NCBI GenBank assembly: GCA_033782935.1
Contig: JAWQEG010001234.1
Coordinates: forward strand, 1,248,501 to 1,312,500
Direction of reading: 5' to 3'
Length of the DNA stretch: 64,000 nucleotides
Source of the DNA: Petrolisthes cinctipes
Taxonomy: Eukaryota > Arthropoda > Malacostraca > Decapoda > Porcellanidae
Shown here piece after piece: positions 38,275 to 51,238 of the stretch (the stretch's first letter is position 1; the number at the start of each line of letters is the position of its first letter). Under the pieces are notes generated by a model. The model made no database searches. It was not told the DNA's origin and was given only the letters and a program-made list of their open reading frames with translations. Position numbers and translations under genes: made by a program.

Positions 38275-40074
38275 TAGGCATGTAGAGATCGCTTCTAGGA
38301 CCCAAAAATCCCGAATTTTCGGGTGTTTTGAGGTTGAATTCGGGATATAAACGGGTGCAGAAGATGCATACACATATTGACTTTGGGCACCAAAAATATC
38401 GATTTTCAGCATGTTTTGGACCTGTATCAGAGTAGGCATGTACAGATCGCTTCTGGGACCCCAAAATATCGAATTTTCGGGTGTGTTGAGCGTGAATTTG
38501 AGATATAAACGGGTACACTTAAAATATCGATTTTTAGCATGTTTTGAGCCTATATTTTGAAAACATTCTAGCACTGAGTAGGCATGTACAGATCGCTTCT
38601 GGGACCCCAAAATATCGAATTTTGGGGTGTGTTGAGCGTGAATTTAAGATACAAACGGGTACACTTAAAATATCGATTTTTAGCATGTTTTGAGCCTATA
38701 TTTTGAAAACATTCTAGCACTGAGTAGGCATGTACAGATCGCTTCTGGGACCCAAAAATATCGAATATTCGGGTGTTTTGAGGTTGAATTCGGGATATAA
38801 ACAGGTGCAGAAGATGCATTCACATATTGACTTTGGTCACCTAAAATATCGATTTCAGTATGTTTTGGGCCTATATTTTGAAAATACTCTAACACGGAGT
38901 ACGCAAGTACAGATCGCTTCTGGGACCCCAAAATATCGAATGTTCGGGTGTTTTGAGCCTGAATTTGAGATATCGACTTTCGGCACCTAAAATATCGATT
39001 TTTAACATGTTTTGGGCCTATATTTTGAAAACATTCTAGCACTGAGTAGGCATGTACAGATCGCTTCTGGGACCCAAAAATATCGAATATTCGGGTGTTT
39101 TGAGGTTGAATTCGGGATATAAACAGGTGCAGAAGATGCATTCACATATTGACTTTGGTCACCTAAAATATCGATTTCAGTATGTTTTGGGCCTGTATTT
39201 TGAAAATACTCTAACACGGAGTACGCAAGTACAGATCGCTTATGGGACCCCAAAATATCGAATTTTCGTGTGTTTGGAGCCTCAATTTGAGATATAAACG
39301 GGTACAGAAGATGCATGCACATATCGACTTTTGGGCACCTTAAAGATCGATTTTCAGTATGTTTTGAGCCTGTATACTGAAAATACTCTAACACGGAGTA
39401 AGCATGTACAGATCGCTTCTAGGACCCAAAAATACCGAATTTTCGGGTGTTTTGAGCCTGATTTTGAGATATAAACGGGTACAGAAGATGCATGGACATA
39501 TCGACTTTGGACACCTAAAATATCGATTTTCAGTATGTTTTGGGCCTGTATTTTAAAAATACTCTAACACTGAGTAGGCAAGTACAGATCGCTTCTGGGA
39601 CCCCAAAATATCGAATTTTCGGGTGTTTTGGGCCTGAATTTGAGATATCGACTTTGGGAACCTAAAATATCGATATTGAGCATGTTTTGGGCCTATATTT
39701 TGAAAATATTCTAGCACTGAGTAGGCATGTACATATCGCTTCTGGAACCCCAAAATATCGAATTTTAAGGTGTTTTGAGCCTGAATTTGAGATATAAACG
39801 GTTACAGAAGATGAATGCACATATCAACTTTGGACACTTAAAATATCGATTTTTAGCATGTTTTGAGCCTATATTTTGAAAACATTCTAGCACTGAGTAG
39901 GCATGTACAGATCGCTTCTGGGACCCAAAAATATCGAATTTTCGGGTGTTTTGAGCCTGAATTTGAGATATAAACAGGTACTGAAGATGCATGCACATAT
40001 CGACTTTTGGGCACCTAAAATATCGATTTTGAGCATGTTATCGGTCTGTATCTTAAAAACCTTCTAACTAGGAG
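38275..40074. repeat. End of block C: irregular monomers with a duplicated 175-bp unit
   Basis: Monomers of 158, 146, 146, 175, 147, 175, 177, 176, 147, 176 and 177 bp. The 175-bp units starting at 38725 and 39047 are nearly identical, including 'gatgcattcacatattg'; they lie 322 bp apart with one 147-bp monomer between. From 39722 the order resembles 8-mer starts at 25266 and 37088 and leads into block D. Confidence 0.82.
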
Positions 40075-42245
40075 TAGGCATGTACAGATCGCTTCTAGAA
40101 CCCAAAAATACCGAATTTACGGGTGTTTTCAGCCTGAATTTGAGATATAAACCGGTACAGCCGATGTATGCACATATCGACTTTAGACACTTAAAGTATC
40201 GATTTTTAGCATGTTTTGAGCCTATATTTTGAAAATATTCTATCACTGAGTAGGCATGTACAGATCGCTCCTGGGACCCAAAAATATCGAATTTTCGGGT
40301 GTTTTGAGCCTGAATTTGAGATATAAACAGGTACTGAAGATGTATACACATATTGACTTTGGGCACCTAAAATATCGATTTCCAGCATGTTTTTTGACCT
40401 GTTACTGAGTAGGCATGTACATATCGCTTCTGGGACCCCAAAATATCGAATTTTCGGGTGTTTTGTGCCTGAATTTCAGATATCGAGTTTGGGCACCTAA
40501 AATATCGATTTTTAGCATGTTTTGGGCCTATATTTAGAAAACATTCTAGCACTGAGTAGGCATGTACAAATCGCTTCTGGGACCCCAAAATATCGAATTT
40601 TTGGGTGTTTTGAGCCTGAATTTGAGATATAAACGGGTACAGAAGATGCATGCACATATCGACTTTTGGGCACCTAAAATATCGATTTTGAGCATGTTTT
40701 GGGTCTGTATCTTGAAAACATTCTAACTAGGAGTAGGCATGTAGAGATCGCTTCGAGGACCCAAAAATACCGAATTTTCGGGTGTTGTGAGGTTGAATTT
40801 GGGTTATAAACGGGTGCAAAAGATGCATACACATATTGACTTTGGGCACCTAAAATATCGATTTTCAGCATGTTTTGGACCTGTATCAGAGTAGGCATGT
40901 ACAGATCGCTTCTGGGACCCCAAAATATCGAATTTTCGGGTGTGTTGAGCGTGAATTTGAGATATAAACGGGTACACTTAAAATATCGATTTTTAGCATA
41001 TTTTGAGCCTATATTTTGAAAACATTCTAGCACTGAGTAGGCATGTACAGATCGCTTCTGGGACCCAAAAATATCGAATATTCGGGTGTTTGGAGCCTGA
41101 ATTTTAGATATAAACGGGTACAGAAGATGCATGCACATATCGACTTTTGGGCACCTAAAAGATCGATTTTCAGTATGTTTTGGGCCTGTATATTGGAAAT
41201 ACTCTAACACGGAGTAGGCATGTAGAGATCGCTTCTGGGACCCCAAAATATCGAATTTTCGGGTGTTTTGAGCCTGAATTTGTGATTTAAACAGGTACTG
41301 AAGATGCATGCACATATCGACTTTTTAGCACCTAAAATATCGATTTTGAGCATGTTTTTGGTCTCTATCTTGAAAACATTCTAACTAGGAGTAGGCATGT
41401 ACAGATCGTTTCTAAAACCCAAAAATACCGAATTTTCGGATGTTTTAAGCCTGAATTTGATATATAAACGGGTACAGAAGATGCATGCACATATCGACTT
41501 TGGGCACCTAAAATATCGATTTTTAGTATGTTTTGGGCCTATATTTTGAAAATATTCTAGCACTAAGTAGGCATGTACAGATCACTTCTGGGACCCCAAA
41601 ATATCGAATTTTCGGGTGTGTTGAGCCTGAATTTGAGATATAAACGGGTACACTTAAACTATCAATTTTTAGCATGTTTTGGGCCTACATTTTGAAAACA
41701 TTCTAGCACTGACTAGGCATGTACAGATCGCTTCTGGGACCCAAAAATATCGAATATTCGGGTTTTTGGAGCCTGAATTTAAGATATAAACGGGTACAGA
41801 AGATGCATCTACATATCGACTTTTGGGCACCTAAAAGATCGATTTTCAGTATGTTTTGGGCCTGTATATTGAAAATACTCTAACACGGATTAGGCATGTA
41901 CAGATCGCTTCTGGAACCCCAAAATATCGAATTTTAAGGTGTTTTGAGCCTGAATTTGAGATATAAACGGTTACAGAAGATGAATGCACATATCAACTTT
42001 GGACACTTAAAATATCGATTTTTAGCATGTTTTGAGCCTATATTTTGAAAACATTCTAGCACTGAGTAGGCATGTACAGATCGCTTCTGGGACCCAAAAA
42101 TATCGAATTTTCGGGTGTTTTGAGCCAGAATTTGAGATAAAAAAACAGGTACTGAAGATGCATGCACATATCGACTTTTGGGCACCTAAAATATCGATTT
42201 TGAGCATGTTTTCGGTCTGTATCTTGAAAACCTTCTAACTAGGAG
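40075..42245. repeat. Block D 13-monomer repeat, copy 1 (2,171 bp)
   Basis: The thirteen monomer lengths sum exactly to the spacing to the next copy. The last monomer is 179 bp because it contains 'gagataaaaaaacaggt', a short A-run expansion absent from copy 2. Confidence 0.9.
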
Positions 42246-44414
42246 TAGGCATGTACAGATCGCTTCTAGAACCCAAAAATACCGAATTTTCGGGTGTTTT
42301 CAGCCTGAATTTGAGATATAAACGGGTACAGCCGATGTATGCACATATCGACTTTAGACACTTAAAGTATCGATTTTTAGCATGTTTTGAGCCTATATTT
42401 TGAAAATATTCTATCACTGAGTTGGCATGTACAGATCGCTTCTGGGACCCAAAAATATCGAATTTTCGGGTGTTTTGAGGTTGAATTTGAGATATAAACG
42501 AGTGCAGAAGATGTATACACATATTGACTTTGGGCACCTAAAATATCGATTTCCAGCATGTTTTTCGACCTGTATCTGAGTAGGCATGTACATATCGCTT
42601 CTGGGACCCCAAAATATCGAATTTTCGGGTGTTTTGTGCCTGAATTTCAAATATCGAGTTTGGGCACCTAAAATATCGATTTTTAGCATGTTTTGGGCCT
42701 ATATTTTGAAAACATTCTAGCACTGAGTAGGCATGTACAAATCGCTTCTGGGACCCAAAAATATCGAATTTTTGGGTGTTTTGAGCCTGAATTTGAGATA
42801 TAAACGGGTACAGAAGATGCATGCACATATCGACTTTTGGGCACCTAAAATATCGATTTTGAGCATGTTTTGGGTCTGTATCTTGAAAACATTCTAACTA
42901 GGAGTAAGCATGTAGAGATCGCTTCGAGGACCCAAAAATACCGAATTTTCGGGTGTTGTGAGGTTAAATTTGGGATATAAACGGGTGCAGAAGATGCATA
43001 CACATATTGACTTTGGGCACCTAAAATATCGATTTTCAGCATGTTTTGGACCTGTATCAGAGTAGGCATGTACAGATCGCTTCTGGGACCCCAAAATATC
43101 GAATTTTCGGGTGTGTTGAGCGTGAATTTGAGATATAAACGGGTACACTTAAAATATCGATTTTTAACATGTTTTGAGCCTATATTTTGAAAATATTCTA
43201 GCACTGAGTAGGCATGTACAGATCGCTTCTGGGACCCAAAAATATCGAATATTCGGGTGTTTGGAGCCTGAATTTTAGATATAAACGGGTACAGAAGATG
43301 CATGCACATATCGACTTTTGGGCACCTAAAAGATCGATTTTCAGTATGTTTTATGCCTGTATATTGAAAATACTCTAACACGGAGTAGGCATGTACAGAT
43401 CGCTTCTGGGACCCCAAAATATCGAATTTTCGGGTGTTTTGAGCCTGAATTTGAGATTTAAACAGGTACTGAAGATGCATGCACATATCGAGTTTTAAGC
43501 ACCTAAAATATCGATTTTGAGCATGTTTTTGGTCTATATCTTGAAAACATTCTAACTAGGAGTAGGTATGTACAGATCGTTTCTAAAACCCAAAAATACC
43601 GAATTTTCGGATGTTTTATGCCTGAATTTGATATATAAACGGGTACAGAAGATGCATGCACATATCGACTTTGGGCACCTAAAATATCGATTTTTGGTAT
43701 GTTTTGGGCCTATATTTTGAAAATATTCTAGCACTAGGTAGGCATGTACAGATCACTTCTGGGACACCAAAATATCGAATTTTCGGGTGTGTTGAGCCTG
43801 AATTTGAGATATATACGGGTACACTTAAACTATCGATTTTTAGCATGTTTTGAGCCTATATTTTGAAAACATTCTAGCACTGACTAGGCATGTACAGATC
43901 GCTTCTGGGACCCAAAAATATCGAATATTCGGGTTTTTGGAGCCTGAATTTAAGATATAAACGGGTACAGAAGATGCATCTACATATCGACTTTTGGGCA
44001 CCTAAAAGATCGATTTTCAGTATGTTTTGGGCCTGTATATTGAAAATACTTTAACACGGAGTAGGCATGTACAGATCGCTTCTGGAACCCCAAAATATCG
44101 AATTTTAAGGTGTTTTGAGCCTGAATTTAAGATATAAACGGTTACAGAAGATGAATGCACATATCAACTTTGGACACTTAAAATATCGATTTTTAGCATG
44201 TTTTGAGCCTATATTTTGAAAACATTCTAGCACTGAGTAGGCATGTACAGATCGCTTCTGGTACCCAAAAATATCGAATTTTCGGGTGTTTTGAACCTGA
44301 ATTTGAGATATAAACAGGTACTGAAGATGCATGCACATATCGACTTTTGGGCACCTAAAATATCGATTTTGAGCATGTTTTCGGTCTGTATCTTGAAAAC
44401 CTTCTAACTAGGAG
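42246..44414. repeat. Block D 13-monomer repeat, copy 2 (2,169 bp)
   Basis: It follows copy 1 at an offset of 2,171 with the same order of monomer classes. The net 2-bp difference lies in the A-run of the closing monomer of copy 1. It contains 'ttttatgcctgtatattg', also found at 48,700 and 51,020. Confidence 0.9.
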
Positions 44415-45748
44415 TAGGCATGTACAGATCGCTTCTGGAACCCAAAAATACCGAATTTTCGGGTGTTTTCAGCCTGAATTTGAGATATAAACGGGTACAG
44501 CCGATGTATGCACATATCGACTTTAGACACTTAAAGTATCGATTTTTAGCATGTTTTGAGCCTATATTTTGAAAATATTCTATCACTGAGTAGGCATGTA
44601 CAGATCGCTTCTGGGACCCAAAAATATCGAATTTTCGGGTGTTTTGAGGTTGAATTTGAGATATAAACGAGTGCAGAAGATGTATACACATATTGACTTT
44701 GGGCACCTAAAATATCGATTTCCAGCATGTTTTTCGACCTGTATCTGAGTAGGCATGTACATATCGCTTCTGGGACCCCAAAATATCGAATTTTCGGGTG
44801 TTTTGTGCCTGAATTTCAAATATCGAGTTTGGTCACCTAAAATATAGATTTTTAGCATGTTTTGGGCTTATATTTAGAAAACATTCTAGCACTGAGTAGG
44901 CATGTACAAATCGCTTCAGGGACCCCAAAATATCGAATTTTTGGGTGTTTTGAGCCTGAATTTGAGATATAAACGGGTACAGAAGATGCATGCACATATC
45001 GACTTTTGGGCACCTAAAATATCGATTTTGAGCATGTTTTGGGTCTGTATCTTGAAAACATTCTAACTAGGAGTAGGCATGTAGAGATCGCTTCTGGGAC
45101 CCCAAAATATCGAATTTTCGGGTGTTTTGAGCCTGAATTTGAGATTTAAACAGGTACTGAAGATGCATGCACATATCGACTATTAAGCACCTAAAATATC
45201 GATTTTGAGCATGTTTTTGGTCTCTATCTTGAAAACATTCTAACTAGGAGTAGGCATGTACAGATCGTTTCTAAAACCCAAAAATACCGAATTTTCGGAT
45301 GTTTTAAGCCTGAATTTGATATATAATCGGGTACAGAAGATGCATGCACATATCGACTTTGGGCACCTAAAATATCGATGTTTAGTATGTTTTGGGCCTA
45401 TATTTTGAAAAAATTCTAGCACTAAGTAGGCATGTACAGATCACTTCTGGGACCCCAAAATATCGAATTTTCGGGTGTGTTGAGCCTGAATTTGAGATAT
45501 AAAAGGGTACACTTAAACTATCGATTTTTAGCATGTTTTGAGCCTATATTTTGAAAACATTCTAGCACTGACTAGGCATGTACAGATCGCTCCGGGAACC
45601 AAAAATATCGAATATTCGGGTTTTTGGAGCCTGAATTTAAGATATAAACGGGTACAGAAGATGCATCTACATATCGACTTTTGGGCACCTAAAAGATCGA
45701 TTTTCAGTATGTTTTGGGCCTGTATATTGAAAATACTCTAACACGGAG
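44415..45748. repeat. Block D 13-monomer repeat, copy 3, internally deleted
   Basis: Monomers of 176, 159, 147, 177, 177, 176, 146 and 176 bp. Three consecutive units of the reference (158, 146, 177 bp) are missing between the 'ttctaactaggag' monomer at 45074 and the next. The junction lies inside a monomer, with no interruption of the register. Confidence 0.83.
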
Positions 45749-46405
45749 TAGGCATGTACAGATCGCTTCTGGGACCCCAAAATATCTAATTTTCGGGTGT
45801 TTTGAGCCTGAATTTGAGATATCGACTTTCGGCACCTAAAATATCGATTTTTAGCATGTTTTGGGCCTATATTTTGAAAACATTGTAGCACTGAGTAGGC
45901 ATTTACAGATCGCTTCTGGGACCCAAAAATATCGAATATTCGGGTGTTTTGAGGTTGAATTTGGGATATAAACAGGTGCAGAAGATGCATACACATATTG
46001 ACTTTTGTCACCTAAAATATCGATTTCAGTATTTTTTGGGCCTGTATTTTGAAAATACTCTAACACGGAGTACGCAAGTACAGATCGCTTCTGTGACCCC
46101 AAGATATCGAATTTTCGTGTGTTTGGAGCCTCAATTTGAGATATAAACGGGTACAGAAGAAGCATGCACATATCGACTTTTGGGCACCTAAAAGATCGAT
46201 TTTCAGTATGTTTTGAGCCTGTATATTGAAAATACTCTAACACGGAGTAAGCATGTACAGATCGCTTTTAGGACCCAAAAATACCGAATTTTCGGGTGTT
46301 TTGAGCCGGATTTTGAGATATAAACGGGTACAGAAGATGCATACACATATTGAGTTTGGGCACCTAAAATATCGATTTTCAGCATGTTTTGGGCCTGTAT
46401 ATGAG
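45749..46405. repeat. Block C-type segment inside block D
   Basis: Monomers of 147, 175, 177 and 158 bp carry 'gactttcggcacc', 'gagtacgcaagtac' and 'gagtaagcatgtac' in the same order as 24618-25000, 28043-28729 and 36266-36765 in block C. No other place in block D has this series. Confidence 0.8.
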
Positions 46406-47434
46406 TAGGCATGTACAGATCGCTTCTGGGACACAAAAATATAGAATTTTCGGATGTTTGGAGCCTGAATTTGAGATATAAACGGGTACTGAAGATGCAT
46501 GCACATATCGACTTTTAAGCACCTAAAATATCGATTTTGAGCATGTTTTTGGTCTCTATCTTGAAAACATTCTAACTAGGAGTAGGTATGTACAGATCGT
46601 TTCTAAAACCCAAAAATACCGAATTTTCGGATGTTTTAAGCCTGAATTTGATATATAAACGGGTACAGAAGATGCATGCACATATCGACTTTGGGCACCT
46701 AAAATATCGATTTTTAGTATGTTTTGGGCCTATATTTTGAAAATATTCTAGCACTAGGTAGGCATGTACAGATCACTTCTGGGACCCCAAAATATCGAAT
46801 TTTCGGGTGTGTTGAGCCTGAATTTGAGATATAAACGGGTACACTTAAACTATCGATTTTTAGCATGTTTTGAGCCTATATTTTGAAAACATTCTAGCAC
46901 TGACTAGGCATGTACAGATCGCTTCAGGGACCCAAAAATATCGAATATTCGGGTTTTTGGAGCCTGAATTTAAGATATAAACGGGTACAGAAGATGCATC
47001 TACATATCGACTTTTGGGCACCTAAAAGATCGATTTTCAGTATGTTTTGGGCCTGTATATTGAAAATACTTTAACACGGAGTAGGCATGTACAGATCGCT
47101 TCTGGAACCCCAAAATATCGAATTTTAAGGTGTTTTGAGCCTGAATTTGAGATATAAACGGTTACAGAAGATGAATGCGCATATCAACTTTGGACACTTA
47201 AAATATCGATTTTTAGCATGTTTTGAGCCTATATTTTGAAAACATTCTAGCACTGAGTAGGCATGTACAGATCGCTTCTGGGACCCAAAAATATCGAATT
47301 TTCGGGTGTTTTGAACCTGAATTTGAGATATAAACAGGTACTGAAGATGCATGCACATATCGACTTTTGGGCACCTAAAATATCGATTTTGAGCATGTTT
47401 TCGGTCTGTATCTTGAAAACCTTCTAACTAGGAG
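46406..47434. repeat. Block D repeat, partial copy 4
   Basis: A 177-bp hybrid monomer (46406-46582) is followed by 176, 146, 177, 176 and 177 bp units that match the end of the 14-monomer repeat (48911-49762) at an offset of 2,328. Confidence 0.82.
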
Positions 47435-49762
47435 TAGGCATGTACAGATCGCTTCTGGAACCCAAAAATACCGAATTTTCGGGTGTTTTCAGCCTGAATT
47501 TGAGATATAAACGGGTACAGCCGATGTATGCACATATCGACTTTAGACACTTAAAGTATCGATTTTTAGCATGTTTTGAGCCTATATTTTGAAAATATTC
47601 TATCACTGAGTAGGCATGTACAGATCGCTTCTGGGACCCAAAAATATCGAATTTTCAGGTGTTTTGAGGTTGAATTTAGTATATATACGGGTGCAGAAGA
47701 TGCATACACATATTGAGTTTGGGCACCTAAAATATCGATTTTCAGCATGTTTTGGGCCTGTATATGAGTAGGCATGTACAGATCGCTTCTGGGACCCAAA
47801 AATATAGAATTTTCGGATGTTTGGAGCCTGAATTTGAGATATAAACGGGTACGGAAGATGCATGCACATATCGACTTTTGGGCACCTAAAAGATCGATTT
47901 TCAGTATGTTTTTCGACCTGTATCTGAGTAGGCATGTACATATCGCTTCTGGGACCCCAAAATATCGAATTTTCGGGTGTTTTGTGCCTGAATTTCAAAT
48001 ATCGAGTTTGGGCACCTAAAATATCGATTTTTAGCATGTTTTGGGCCTATATTTTGAAAACATTCTAGCACTGAGTAGGCATGTACAAATCGCTTCTGGG
48101 ACCCCAAAATATCGAATTTTTGGGTGTTTTGAGCCTGAATTTGAGATATAAACGGGTACAGAAGATGCATGCACATATCGACTTTTGGGCACCTAAAATA
48201 TCGATTTTGAGCATGTTTTGGTTCTGTATCTTGAAAACATTCTAACTAGGAGTAGGCATGTAGAGATCGCTTCGAGGACCCAAAAATACCGAATTTTCGG
48301 GTGTTGTGAGGTTGAATTTGGGATATAACCGGGTGCAGAAGATGCATACACATATTGACTTTGGGCACCTAAAATATCGATTTTCAGCATGTTTTGGACC
48401 TGTATCAGAGTAGGCATGTACAGATCGCTTCTGGGACCCCAAAATATCGAATTTTCGGGTGTGTTGAGCGTGAATTTGAGATATAAACGGGTACACTTAA
48501 AATATCGATTTTTAGCATGTTTTGAGCCTATATTTTGAAAACATTCTAGCACTGAGTAGGCATGTACAGATCGCTTCTGGGACCCAAAAATATCGAATAT
48601 TCGGGTGTTTGGAGCCTGAATTTTAGATATAAACGGGTACAGAAGATGCATGCACATATCTACTTTTGGGCACCTAAAAGATCGATTTTCAGTATGTTTT
48701 ATGCCTGTATATTGAAAATACTCTAACACGGAGTAGGCATGTACAGATCGCTTCTGGGACCCCAAAATATCGAATTTTCGGGTGTTTTGAGCCTGAATTT
48801 GAGATTTAAACAGGTACTGAAGATGCATGCACATATCGACTTTTAAGCACCTAAAATATTGATTTTGAGCATGTTTTTGGTCTCTATCTTGAAAACATTC
48901 TAACTAGGAGTAGGTATGTACAGATCGTTTCTAAAACCCAAAAATACCGAATTTTCGGATGTTTTAAGCCTGAATTTGATATATAAACGGGTGCAGAAGA
49001 TGCATGCACATATCGACTTTGGGCACCTAAAATATCGATTTTTAGTATGTTTTGGGCCTATATTTTGAAAATATTCTAGCACTAGGTAGGCATGTACAGA
49101 TCACTTCTGGGACCCCAAAATATCGAATTTTCGGGTGTGTTGAGCCTGAATTTGAGATATAAACGGGTACACTTAAACTATCGATTTTTAGCATGTTTTG
49201 AGCCTATATTTTGAAAACATTCTAGCACTGACTAGCCATGTACAGATCGCTTCTGGGACCCAAAAATATCGAATATTCGGGTTTTTGGAGCCTGAATTTA
49301 AGATATAAACGGGTACAGAAGATGCATCTACATATCGACTTTTGGGCACCTAAAAGATCGATTTTCAGTATGTTTTGGGCCTGTATATTGAAAATACTTT
49401 AACACGGAGTAGGCATGTACAGATCGCTTCTGGAACCCCCAAATATCGAATTTTAAGGTGTTTTGAGCCTGAATTTGAGATATAAACGGTTACAGAAGAT
49501 GAATGCGCATATCAACTTTGGACACTTAAAATATCGATTTTTAGCATGTTTTGAGCCTATATTTTGAAAACATTCTAGCACTGAGTAGGCATGTACAGAT
49601 CGCTTCTGGGACCCAAAAATATCGAATTTTCGGGTGTTTTGAACCTGAATTTGAGATATAAACAGGTACTGAAGATGCATGCACATATCGACTTTTGGGC
49701 ACCTAAAATATCGATTTTGAGCATGTTTTCGGTCTGTATCTTGAAAACCTTCTAACTAGGAG
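47435..49762. repeat. Block D 14-monomer repeat, copy 5 (2,328 bp)
   Basis: Lengths are 176, 158, 160, 147, 177, 158, 146, 177, 177, 176, 146, 177, 176 and 177 bp. Relative to the 13-mer it has one additional S3 monomer, so two S3-type units stand next to each other at 47611 and 47769. The extra monomer has 'tatatacgggtgcag' and 'tatagaattttcggatg'. Confidence 0.88.
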
Positions 49763-51238
49763 TAGGCATGTACAGATCGCTTCTGGAACCCAAAAATACC
49801 GAATTTTCGGGTGTTTTCAGCCTGAATTTGAGATATAAACGGGTACAGCCGATGTATGCACATATCGACTTTAGACACTTAAAGTATCGATTTTTAGCAT
49901 GTTTTGAGCCTATATTTTGAAAATATTCTATCACTGAGTAGGCATGTACAGATCGCTTCTGGGACCCAAAAATATCGAATTTTCAGGTGTTTTGAGGTTG
50001 AATTTAGTATATATACGGGTGCAGAAGATGCATACACATATTGAGTTTGGGCACCTAAAATATCGATTTTCAGCATTTTTTGGGCCTGTATATGAGTAGG
50101 CATGAACAGATCGCTTCTGGGACCCAAAAATATAGAATTTTCGGATGTTTGGAGCCTGAATTTGAGATATAAACGGGTACGGAAGATGCATGCACATATC
50201 GACTTTTGGGCACCTAAAAGATCGATTTTCAGTATGTTTTTCGACCTGTTTCTGAGTAGGCATGTACATATCGCTTCTGGGACCCCAAAATATCGAATTT
50301 TCGGGTGTTTTGTGCCTGAATTTCAAATATCGAGTTTGGGCACCTAAAATATCGATTTTTAGCATGTTTTGGGCCTATATTTTGAAAACATTCTAGCACT
50401 GAGTAGGCATGTACAAATCGCTTCTGGGACCCCAAAATATCGAATTTTTGGGTGTTTTGAGCCTGAATTTGAGATATAAACGGGTACAGAAGATGCATGC
50501 ACATATCGACTTTTGGGCACCTAAAATATCGATTTTGAGCATGTTTTGGTTCTGTATCTTGAAAACATTCTAACTAGGAGTAGGCATGTAGAGATCGCTT
50601 CGAGGACCCAAAAATACCGAATTTTCGGGTGTTGTGAGGTTGAATTTGGGATATAACCGGGTGCAGAAGATGCATACACATATTGACTTTGGGCACCTAA
50701 AATATCGATTTTCAGCATGTTTTGGACCTGTATCAGAGTAGGCATGTACAGATCGTTTCTGGGACCCCAAAATATCGAATTTTCGGGTGTGCTGAGCGTG
50801 AATTTGAGATATAAACGGGTACACTTAAAATATCGATTTTTAGCATGTTTTGAGCCTATATTTTGAAAACATTCTAGCACTGAGTAGGCATGTACAGATC
50901 GCTTCTGGGACCCAAAAATATCGAATATTCGGGTGTTTGGAGCCTGAATTTTAGATATAAACGGGTACAGAAGATGCATGCACATATCGACTTTTGGGCA
51001 CCTAAAAGATCGATTTTCAGTATGTTTTATGCCTGTATATTGAAAATACTCTAACACGGAGTAGGCATGTAGAGATCGCTTCTGGGACCCAAAAATATCG
51101 AATTTTCGGGTGTTTTGAACCTGAATTTGAGATATAAACAGGTACTGAAGATGCATGCACATATCGACTTTTGGGCACCTAAAATATCGATTTTGAGCAT
51201 GTTTTCGGTCTGTATCTTGAAAACCTTCTAACTAGGAG
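49763..51238. repeat. Block D 14-monomer repeat, copy 6, cut to 9 monomers (1,476 bp)
   Basis: It repeats the first nine monomers of copy 5 nearly base for base. Near 51080-51120 it then jumps within a monomer to the closing unit ('gggtgttttgaacctg'), losing exactly five monomers (852 bp; 2,328 - 852 = 1,476). Confidence 0.87.

Larger units (their letters stand above)
21292..40074. repeat. Block C: satellite with 1,334-bp, 8-monomer higher-order repeat
   Basis: The unit has monomers of 176, 177, 176, 177, 158, 146, 177 and 147 bp, mixing L, S3, S2 and S1. Full copies start at 21292, 22626, 29230 and 34274. Copies reduced to the last five monomers (805 bp) start at 23960 and 35608, with a one-base-longer one at 33468. 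Diagnostic variants are 'cagccgatgtatgcac', 'tgttgagcgtgaattt', 'gaatattcgggtgtttgg' and the ending 'ttctaactaggag'. Irregular stretches between copies use the same monomer types in other orders. Confidence 0.9.
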
